From Diplodia intermedia (taxonomy: Eukaryota; Ascomycota; Dothideomycetes; Botryosphaeriales; Botryosphaeriaceae): DNA of 64,000 nt. Numbering within the stretch: the stretch's first letter is position 1; every line of letters starts with the position of its first letter. Below, one piece after another: positions 55,842 through 64,000 of this stretch. The notes beneath the pieces are model-generated. The model saw only the letters and a program-made list of their open reading frames with translations, did not search any database and was not told the DNA's origin. The DNA lies in assembly GCA_021495925.1 (NCBI GenBank), contig JAKEKT010000004.1, forward strand, positions 248,001 through 312,000. Reading direction: 5' to 3'. A program made the translations under genes and the position numbers.

Positions 55842-58274
55842 CTATTCGTCTTCCGAGTCCGCAAACATGTCCTCTGCCTTCGGACGCCGCCGGCGAGCCT
55901 TTGCCGCCTCCGTCTCACCGGCCGTGTCATCGGCTGCTCCGTCGTAAGTGACTGTTGCCTCACCACCGGGCGCCTGACCTGAAGTCCCTGCCGGCGTTTC
56001 CGTCTCCTCCTTCATCGGCTCACCATCCACGTCATCATCTACTTTGTCACCCGTGATACCCTCCATCGGCTCACCGTCCACATCCTCGTCCATAGGCTCG
56101 CCATCGACATCCCCGTTACTCATCGGCTCTCCGTCAACCTCCTCCGCCATAGGTTCGCCGTCGACATCATCCTGCTTGCTTTCCACACCCGCAGGAGCCG
56201 GTGAATCATTGTGCTCTTCCTGCCTGACCTCTGCCTGTACCTCCACCGGCTTCCATTTCGACTTAGTCGCAGCTTTGGTAGCCTCTCGTTCTGCCATCTC
56301 GGCCGCTTGCATTTCTGCTTTTGTCATTGGCGGATTGTTGAATACTTCCACGAAGTGTGCCTGTGCTGCAGGCGAGAAGACGTTGCCACCATCCCACATA
56401 GACAGGATGTTGTTGATGCTCCGCTTCCACTTCTCCGCTCGTAACCGACCCCACTGCAGGTCCTTCTCAAGTCGACCCAAATGCTCGAACAGCCTGCGCT
56501 TCTTGAACGCTGCTTCAAACCATTCCCTGTAGCGCCAGGCCTGGCGGACTCCGGAAGTGCCGCAGGATGCAAAGATGTCCGAGATGATGAATAGGCCGAT
56601 CAGCTTGGCCGATGATGGGTCTTCCCTTTCAGCCTTCTTCTCCCCGTTTTCTTCTTGTTCTGCCTCATCCTCCTGTTTCTGACGGTCCGGGTTTGCGCTG
56701 GTTAACAAGAAGGGCTTTTGAATGTTCGCAACAAGCATGTTGACAATTTCATCGGCCCCCTTGTCCGCATGGCTGATCGCAAAGGATGAAACTCGAGCAA
56801 CGTCACCCCTGCGAAGCCGCGCTGTTGTTGCCGGCAAGCGTGCCAATAAGTGGGTGAGCTTAGACTTCTTTAGCGGGTTCAGGTAAGACTTGAGAGCATC
56901 GTCAGTATCAATTCCGGCCTCAGGTGGGCCACCAGAGACATGCTGCTGACGCCGAGGGCCTTCATCGTCAGACGCTTCTTCATCCGAAGAATCGTACTCG
57001 GGATCCGATACAAACTCTTCGAACTTTGTGGTGAATTCGAACGGCAATGGTTGCTCTGGTGTAATCCAGGCAGCACTGTCATAGAAGATTCTTTGCTCCA
57101 AAGCCTTGAAGCGACTGCGCGCATTCGACGTCGATTCCGCCCCGGTGATGATCTGCCAAAGCTTCCAGCGATACCAAACACCAGGTTGGGAACGCGCATT
57201 CCACAGCCACTCCCACTTCTGATCTTTTTGAACCTCTGGTCGACTCATAAGTAGTGCCTCAAATTCGGGCCCGTTATTCAACAGAGACTCAATGGTTTTG
57301 TTGATGAGCTTGAGCTGCTTTATGTCCGAAGGTGGCTTGACCGTGATCTGCGTCGGCAGCGAGGCCCTACCGAAATGAGATTGAGCAGGACCGTATGGTG
57401 GGTAAAACTGCTGGCTACTGCGTAGTGAAGGCGGAGGAGGGGCACGACTCATTGATTGACCTGGGGCTCCTGGGATAGACTTTGCGCCGAAGGGTAGAGA
57501 TGAAGGAACCGCATTAGCGAGCCCCGGCGCGGGCGCGTCCAGTGACACTGATGATAGATGACGTGAGATGGATAGGTTGAAGCCGAACCCAAGATAGCGC
57601 TTCTCCAATGTGTTCACGACAGAGTCAATGTCTTTTGCAGGGGTGTTCTGCGCGAGCGTGACTATTGCAGTTGTCGATTTCCGGTCACTGGATCTGGAGT
57701 CGAGGTGCTTGCTGATGTTCACAGCTTCCACAGTAAGCGTCGAAGGTATCATAGCTTTGATCTCTGCGGTTGTAATGCTAGGCGGTAGCGAAGACAGACG
57801 CATGGTGGGTTTGGGGACTGCCTTCTCCGCTGTCTTTGAGCTTGCAGGACGGTCGTCCTCATCGTCCGAATCGCGAAAAGCAGTTGCGGCATCGAGAGGT
57901 CCAGAATTACTGTAGGCAAACAGGCCGTGGTCTCTATCCTTATGGGAGCCATCAAGTGCTCTCTTCCTGGACAGTGACGGCGGAGGCCCAAGACTTCCAG
58001 GTCCACTGTTGCCCCTGAGACCCCTTGGCGTAAAATGCCTGCCAGAACCAATCCGCATAGGGCCGGAATCGGTTGGTCTCCCATCGTCGTCGTCGTCGTC
58101 GTCCACTCCGAGAGACTTTTGGAAGTCTTTGAGAGCTATCTTGGCCTCTTCTTCCTCACGCTTGCGCTTTGCTTCCGCTTCTTCCTTTTGTCTCTCGCGT
58201 AGCGACTTCTTGGCGGGTGCACTCAGTTTGTCCGAGATGTCGAAGAAGTCCTTCACTCCAGAAGACTTATCCAT
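55842..58274 (-). CDS. U2 snRNP-associated SURP protein (SR140/U2SURP-like)
   Basis: Single exon, 810 residues, ATG at 58274. Domain order fits SR140: a charged helical N-terminus, then an RRM (about 156-240, TMRLSSLPPSITTAEIKAMI then YLGFGFNLSISRHL). A SURP/SWAP module follows (about 315-375, LKLINKTIESLLNNGPEFEA, then KWEWLWNARSQPGVWYRWKL). A CID-type domain occupies about 455-630 (DALKSYLNPLKKSKLTHLLA, LIGLFIISDIFASCGTSGVR, YREWFEAAFKKRRLFEHLGR). The C-terminus has five VDGEPM repeats (about 703-754) in an acidic context and a final basic RRRRPKAEDMFADSEDE. The human relative associates with U2 snRNP in early spliceosome assembly and carries similar DGxPL/M motifs. The repeats look expanded here. 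Confidence 0.9.
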   Translation of the reverse strand: MDKSSGVKDFFDISDKLSAPAKKSLRERQKEEAEAKRKREEEEAKIALKDFQKSLGVDDDDDDDGRPTDSGPMRIGSGRHFTPRGLRGNSGPGSLGPPPSLSRKRALDGSHKDRDHGLFAYSNSGPLDAATAFRDSDDEDDRPASSKTAEKAVPKPTMRLSSLPPSITTAEIKAMIPSTLTVEAVNISKHLDSRSSDRKSTTAIVTLAQNTPAKDIDSVVNTLEKRYLGFGFNLSISRHLSSVSLDAPAPGLANAVPSSLPFGAKSIPGAPGQSMSRAPPPPSLRSSQQFYPPYGPAQSHFGRASLPTQITVKPPSDIKQLKLINKTIESLLNNGPEFEALLMSRPEVQKDQKWEWLWNARSQPGVWYRWKLWQIITGAESTSNARSRFKALEQRIFYDSAAWITPEQPLPFEFTTKFEEFVSDPEYDSSDEEASDDEGPRRQQHVSGGPPEAGIDTDDALKSYLNPLKKSKLTHLLARLPATTARLRRGDVARVSSFAISHADKGADEIVNMLVANIQKPFLLTSANPDRQKQEDEAEQEENGEKKAEREDPSSAKLIGLFIISDIFASCGTSGVRQAWRYREWFEAAFKKRRLFEHLGRLEKDLQWGRLRAEKWKRSINNILSMWDGGNVFSPAAQAHFVEVFNNPPMTKAEMQAAEMAEREATKAATKSKWKPVEVQAEVRQEEHNDSPAPAGVESKQDDVDGEPMAEEVDGEPMSNGDVDGEPMDEDVDGEPMEGITGDKVDDDVDGEPMKEETETPAGTSGQAPGGEATVTYDGAADDTAGETEAAKARRRRPKAEDMFADSEDE

Positions 58275-58783
58275 GACGGGCGACGCGGACGCTTCCGGGG
58301 AAGATTAATCGGAAAGGTTCTACGGTGTTCAATCCCGACAATTCCGGCGCATGTGTAGCGAGCCCCTGTACACGGGCGATATGCGCAAGCTAAAGGAAGG
58401 GAACAACAAGCTTCCAGCGAAGATTAGCAATGTCGAGTGAGCAGAGCGCCAAAGGCGCGATATGCTTGCGCCTGTCATACCGAATGATTGGTAGAACTTG
58501 AAGATGAGCACAGAAGCGTATCGCCATGCGCACACAGCAATATATGCTCAGCGGCACAGCGGTGAAGGTCGGAAGGACTGAGGGTCGCAAGATCGGGCTG
58601 GTGGGTGTTTGTCTGGGTGCCGCGCAGCAGCTGCGACAAGGCCAAGCTCCGACCCTGCGCACAGACCATGGCCCACTAGACGTGGGCACGTGCGAACGCG
58701 GGTCCGCGTCGTTGCTGGTTGATCCGCGCCCCTCCTGCTTCACTGCCTAGGTAACGATCCGACGCCATCTCCAGTTCGCCACC
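58275..58783. promoter_or_regulatory. Divergent promoter region, SR140-like / conserved unknown
   Basis: The 509 bp between head-to-head start codons serve both genes. No recognisable factor site. Confidence 0.45.
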
Positions 58784-60142
58784 ATGTCGTCGACGGTCGA
58801 GATCGAGACGCTTCTGCGTTTTCTCTCAAAAGATGCCAAAGTACCTCTCGCTACAGCCTTGGGAAAAATAAAGGACCTTCAGCAGGCCAATCTTGGAAGG
58901 TATGACGTAATCCGACCGCTCTGAGTACCTCAACGACGCAGGTGGTGTGTGTTGATATTATGCTTTGGCTACGCAATGGCAAGTGGCCTTACAGAATCCT
59001 CACGCGCATCATAGCTTTATCACCTTTTCCCTTCGTTCGCTCCAGTCGATTAGTCTGTTTCCATTCATATAGGTGCTAGCTGGAGTGTTTGCTGGTTTTT
59101 CGGCTTCTCAGACCAATGCTGATAATCAGAAAGCCCAGGAGACATCTCGAAGGCCAAGCTGCAAGACTTACACGACATCTTTTCGGACGAGAAGCTGGCA
59201 AAACAAGTGTTCAACGCGGCTAAGCGCGTCAGCAAGAAACGAACATCTTCCGCTTCCGATCAGGCAGCCAGCTCTCCAATCGTGAAAAAACTTAAGCCGT
59301 CAGCTAGTGAACCCGACACACCGGCAGCCTTTGAAGAATCACTAGAGCTTCCGGAGCCATGCCACGATGAGGACCTGATTCGTGATACAACAATCATGAC
59401 CAATCGGGCGCCACTAGTGCTCGCGTTCGCAGTTCAATTGCTCAAATATACCATGCCGGAACAGCCTCTGTCAAGCCGGCTCAGCTTGGCTCAAGCAGTG
59501 GTGAGTGCGAATAGCCGCAGCAAAGCAGTTAGTATCGGGCTTCAAAGTGGAAAGAGCGCAGACGAAGAAGGATGGGGCGAAGGTCAGCCGACTGTGAAAA
59601 TAATGGGTAGAGAAGTCAGAGTTATGAAGAGATGGGGATATGAGTGGAAGGGTCAGGACGAAGTCAACGAAGAACCGTCGGAGCCAGACTCTCAGCAGAC
59701 ACTGCAGGGCGATGCAGAGCACCCACATCAGCAACAACCGCCGTTGTGGGGCCTTGATCCGGAGGCCCTGAAGAAGAAAAATGGCACCTCACACCACGCC
59801 CAATCGGCCATGAGCGGAATCCCAGTTTACACGGCACAATCCGCTCGTTCGTATCTCCTGAGGTCATTTGACTCGGTCACGCTTGAGGGAGAGGATGGTC
59901 ATGCCAAAAAGAAGCAGACCGCCGGAGCGAAGCAAGGAGAGAAGAATCGCAACCTCGGAATGCTGCTGGGCGCGCTGGACTTGCTGTACGCATCCTGGGC
60001 CACCACGCTGGATAGGTGTGAGCTTGACAGGAGAACATGGGGCTGGTATGTTGCAATCCGTCCCGATGTTGCTACAGGGGCCGCAGGATGGGGTGAGAAG
60101 AATCAGGTCAAACTGGGAGCGATTCTTGATTTGAGGAGATAG
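58784..60142 (+). CDS. Conserved-looking protein of unknown function, 5' exon structure unresolved
   Basis: The main exon runs from about 59131 or 59140 to the stop at 60142 and reads ESPGDISKAKLQDLHDIFSD, EKLAKQVFNAAKRVSKKRTS, then a Ser/Pro-rich linker and a compact domain. That domain contains TNRAPLVLAFAVQLLKYTMP, GQPTVKIMGREVRVMKRWGY, SARSYLLRSFDSVTLEGEDG and LDLLYASWATTLDRCELDRR, ending GAILDLRR. A good first exon is 58784-58899 (MSSTVEIETLLRFLSKDAKV, PLATALGKIKDLQQANLG) with donor GTATGA. However, it ends in phase 2 while both possible acceptors (ATCAG at 59130, CCCAG at 59139) need phase 1. A micro-exon in the 58901-59130 interval, or a different donor, is therefore required. Lysine-rich KKLK and KKR runs suggest a nuclear location. 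I do not recognise the family. Confidence 0.65.
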
Positions 60143-62404
60143 CTCCGGTCATCTTGCGTGAGCTCGTCATTGCACAGAGCCGATCACCATTCGGTAAATT
60201 TTCAGTGTCCCTTGCGCGTATCGGCATCGTGCATGCAATCAGCCGATGCATCATCGTCCTGAGGGTAAAGCTGTGGACTCCAGAAATAATCAGTTAGTAT
60301 GCTTTGGTCGAGGAAAGAAATTTAGACAGCTACGTCACTGCTCCAAGCTAGCAAGGACAATCCAACTGGATGTCCGCAGACGAACCAGCGCGTTGCAATA
60401 TTGGCTGATTTGTCGGCCGAACTCTTTGAAATTTTTTTTTTTACCGGGGAGGAGTGCCCACCGCGCCATTGGACAACATCCGACATCGTCTCTGAAGAAA
60501 AGAAGCTCACGTGGATGTGAAGACGTTACGTAGTAAAATCTGATCTCAAGGGACGGCGATCTTGCGGGGGTAGTGACCGCATTGCGCAGTCGCCGAGCGT
60601 CTGGGCCAGAAATCATTTCACCTTAAAAAAGCCGAGCGAGGGGGAGGCACAGCCGCTTGCGTGCTCACTTAGTCTGAACAGAAGCTGATTGGATGCGAAA
60701 GTTCTTTTCATTCGGGCCTGCAAAAGCGTGGTCCGGTAATAATAATTAGTGCAGCGCGCAGACTCTTGCTTAACGAGGCTACGCTGGGATGCAAGGAGCG
60801 CAAAGGTCACGCCGGTTGTGGGTCAACGGCGGAAACCTGCGCATGCCTCTGCGAGCGGCCAGCAGCTTTTGGCGGCGCGCGTATGCAGGCGGCGAAGCTG
60901 CGACGGGCCGCAAGTGTCAGAGGTGAGGTCGCCAGACAGCGCAGATGCAGGGAGCCTCACACCGCCTGTTCAGACGACTGCAGCCAAGGGCCGCTGCCGC
61001 CGTCGCTGGGATGCTGGCCGGAGAAAGGTTCGCGTAAGGGAAAGGCGAGGCTGGTCGTCAGGGCCTCACGTTGCCACTTTCTCCGTCGGGGACGGAGGAC
61101 GCCTGTCCAGCCGGCGGCAGCAATGGCAATGTGGCCAGGAGCCAGGAGCGCACGCACGTCAATAGCCTCATCGTCAGCTCAGTCCGCTGCGAATTACGCC
61201 GGTGGGGCATGGTGCGTAGCGCGGGCGGCCATTGGCCATCTCCACACGACTGCCCCGGAGCGCATATGAGATTAAGTCGGCGAAGCTGGGAGTCAGACAG
61301 AGTTTCAGCGCGTGGGCAGCCGCCAATGGCTGCGTATCAGCGCTGGCGGCGGCGAGCTGACGGTGGTGCATGGATGCATGGTCGAATGCAGATGTGGGAC
61401 GGCAGGCTGCGAAGAGTCACTGCTCAGAAGGTGCTCAGCGCTCATAGGTCGAACCCTTTGCAAACCGGGCCTTTTGGGCACTGTGGCCCGCATTCCGCCG
61501 CCGCAGAGGAGGGGAAAGGGACCGTCATAACTTTTTGTGCCGTCGAGTCCAACGGCGGCCGCGCGCGAGCCGGGGAGCTCCGCCGCGCCGTGTCGCGGGG
61601 CCGCCGCAGTGCACCGCAACGGCTGCGCGCGATCAGGGCAGCAGTGCAGCTGCGGCGGTAGCATCGGGATGAGCAGGCCACAGGGCGATGCTGCAGCCGG
61701 CTTCTGCTGCACGCTCTGCAATCCTTGCGGGCAGATCAACGGAACCCACGTCGAGCTGGGCCGTGCGTGCCCGTGGCCGCGCCATTGCGCTAGCGCCGCC
61801 GGGCCTGGCTCAAAATGTTCCTCCTACCTGCACCCTCCGCTTCTCTTCCTCCAGCCCAGCAACCCGCCAGACAACGAAGTCGCCCAAAATCCAACTACAG
61901 GATCCTCCCATCGCCATCACCCTATTTCGTCGAGAACCATGCCGCAGGCTGTCGCTGAGCTGTAAATCCCCCACTGGGGGGCGTGTGTCCTGCGCGCCCT
62001 CCAGTCCGGCAGCCCACCGAGAATTCCAACGACTCTACGACGATACTTCGCCCTCGACCGCTTCGAGCAAGCCCTTGCTTGGAGTGCAGACCAAAGACCA
62101 GACTCTCCCGGAGTACCCGCAGAGTTCACTACAGCGGCACCGTTTCCGTCCGTCAGGACTCGACGAACACCCGACTTGGACCTGGCCCCGCGGCCCCCCA
62201 AGTCTCGAAGTCTACCAAAGAATCCCCCAGATCGTCCGCAGGCGACTTGTCCATAAACTCAAGCAGCGATCACCCCACCCTCTCCCCCGAATCCCTCACC
62301 TCCCTTATCTTCTCCCACACCTCAGTCCACCTCTATCGACTCAGTCCTAGATCCAAGAACTTCAACAGTACAAATAAGACCACAAATCCAAGCAATTGAG
62401 AGAA
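60143..62404. other. 2.3-kb GC-rich leader/intergenic region
   Basis: No gene is supported. Frames at 60750-61960 on both strands are Arg/Ala/Gly-rich chance ORFs. The right part (about 61800-62404) looks like a long 5' leader of the next gene, CT-rich, with a 9-codon upstream ORF (ATG 61939, TAA 61963-61965, MPQAVAEL). Confidence 0.45.
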
Positions 62405-64000
62405 ATGGCAACCCTCCAAGCCAATAAGAACATCGGTCTCATGACCAACGGCACTGGCTCGCCTGAGCTCAGGAGCCCCAACGGAGCAGTGAAGGCCGCC
62501 GGCTCAAAGGCACTGGCCCGCAAGAACATTTCTGGAAAAGGTGTGAAACGCAGCCTGGGCGCAGCTTCCGATGAGACACTCGACAATGAGGAAGACACCA
62601 GCGCCGACGAGGCGGATCAAGAGGACGATGATGAGCCAAACGAAGATGCCCCGTCCCGTGGCAGAGGCAAGCAGCCTGCTATCCACGTCGAGCCCGCCGA
62701 TGCAGAGAGGAGTAACGACCGCGGGACGGGGCTTGATCAAGAGGGTCTCCTCACCCCTCTATCCAAAAAGCGCACCTTCAGCAACAGTGGCATATTTGCT
62801 GCGTTTCAGGAGGATGCAGTAAATGGGAATGAAAAGGAGTCAGCTTCGGCATACCCCCGCAAAAAGCTGGACAGGAAGTTGAGTAACAATCCCAACGGTC
62901 TCCTCGCCTATGAGGGCTTCCGCAAGGGTAGCATCGCATCTGAGGAGGGTCCCTCCGTGGTGTCAGAGAACGCCATCGACTCATCCGATGATGATGAAAT
63001 CTACAACGCCATCGACGATATTGACGAATCGGATAACGACGAGTACATCGATGAGAACCTGGAGGAGAGGGCCCTGCGAGAAGCGTTGAGCACGTCTGAC
63101 AACGAGAGCGATTTTGGCGACGGCCCTGACGTCTCGATGCTGCTTGACAGCGGTTACCTGGAAGGAAACCTCCTTGACATGGGCGACGATCAGATCCTTG
63201 GGCTCTCTGGCGAACAATGGGCTGGCATGGAGGAGATTACCCCCATCCAATCAAATACCTCCACGAGGCGTGTGCGCTTCGACGACAACGTGCACACCGT
63301 TTCCGATGTTGACAGCGACGATGACACTTCTTCCGAAGACCTCAACAGTTTCTTTCCCGATCTGTTCCACAAGGACAGTCAGATGCTCTCCAGCTTCAGG
63401 CATAGCCAGGATCTGGATGACATCGATTATTTCGACGAGTCAACGGCTAGCGATAGCGAGAGGTCATACTGGGACTTCCGCGACGAGAAAGAGCTGTCCA
63501 GTAATTCGAGTGACCGAGAGCACGACGTCCATACAGAGTCTGACTCAGACTCGGAGGCAGGCTCCAGTGGTTACGAGAGTATGGCTCACTTGACTTGTCC
63601 TTTTTTCCATGTGAATGCTGACAACACGCAGCGGATGAAGGTGACACTACCGATGAGGACCTACCCCCGCCACCCACCATTAACAAGCCATCACGTGTCC
63701 ATCGTGACTCATTGTCTTCTGCTGGCTCCGCCACCCCGAAACCGTTCCCGCGATCCAAGAGACAGCCGCCGGCCAAATCATCAAAGCAGAAGGGCCCGAT
63801 CAAAGGCTTCTTCACTCTCGATCCAAGGAGAGCCATCGCAATCTTGGACAGCAGCGGAAAGCGCATGGTTCTCAGGCCTGCTCGTGTTTCAAGCAACCAG
63901 TTCTGGACTGCCAGCACCGCGAGCAGCACTGCGAACAACAGTCCTCGCAGTGAACTGCAGAACCTGAACGGTGATGACAGCGACTTCAGTGACGGGAACA
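62405..64000 (+). CDS. Acidic, probably nuclear protein with RVxF motif (partial, runs off window)
   Basis: Exons 62405-63578 and 63632-64000 (open at the edge), with a 53-nt intron (GTATGG...CGCAG). The splice restores SSGYETDEGDTTDEDLPPPP. At least 514 residues. The protein is rich in Ser/Asp/Glu (DSSDDDEIYNAIDDIDESDN) with basic patches (KRSLG, PRKKLDRKL, PRSKRQPPAKSSKQKG). It contains STRRVRFDDNVHTVSD, in which RVRF fits the protein-phosphatase-1 docking motif RVxF. A more ordered segment follows (GPIKGFFTLDPRRAIAILDS then GKRMVLRPARVSSNQFW). I do not recognise the family. A PP1-binding nuclear regulator is a guess from the motif. Start ATG 62405 was chosen over a TTG nine bases upstream. 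Reading through the intron produces a false 523-residue frame. Confidence 0.75.

Noticed and set aside
61688..62350. 220-codon plus-strand frame before the last gene
   Set aside because: Ser/Pro/Arg-rich, no domain, overlapping other equally long frames in GC- and CT-rich leader sequence.
1..64000. CRISPR array, operon-type regulation or bacterial features
   Set aside because: Spliceosomal introns and fungal protein families make this nuclear fungal DNA. No direct-repeat/spacer array was seen.

Overview
The window is nuclear DNA of a filamentous ascomycete (Pezizomycotina). The evidence is short spliceosomal introns of about 45-110 nt with fungal splice sites, C-rich third codon positions, a JEN-type carboxylate permease, a CFEM/GPI cell-wall protein, ATG11, a HET-domain remnant and single-copy TOR. 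I cannot name the species. Exon joins below were derived by hand from splice sites and reading frame. Two loci remain unresolved: the 5' exons at 58784, and the small ORF downstream of ATG11.

Left part (1-21.6 kb): the 3' end of a low-complexity gene, a VIP1-type RRM protein with a metallothionein-like tail, an MFS drug-type permease, a diverged tandem repeat array of about 190 bp period, an RNPS1-like SR protein, a JEN monocarboxylate transporter, two inverted identical tRNA-Thr(AGT) loci about 5 kb apart, a kelch propeller protein and a degenerate DEAD-type helicase. Long gene-free, partly GC-rich stretches separate these genes, and small foldback/MITE-like repeats are scattered in them.

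Middle (21.6-33 kb): a 4.9 kb stretch without a convincing gene, then a 1057-residue secreted, Ser/Thr/Ala/Pro-rich, GPI-anchored CFEM-like protein. A broken HET-domain fragment and a short multi-pass membrane ORF follow.

Right part (33-64 kb) is denser and mostly conserved housekeeping: TRM1 tRNA methyltransferase, an unnamed one-TM protein with a GC-AG intron, an S6K-like AGC kinase, ATG11, a CENP-H-like kinetochore protein divergent from ATG11, TOR kinase, an SR140/U2SURP splicing factor, a conserved unknown protein divergent from SR140, and an acidic nuclear-type protein that runs off the right edge. TOR, an S6K-like kinase and ATG11 lie within 17 kb. They belong to one nutrient-signalling/autophagy axis, although linkage alone does not prove co-regulation.
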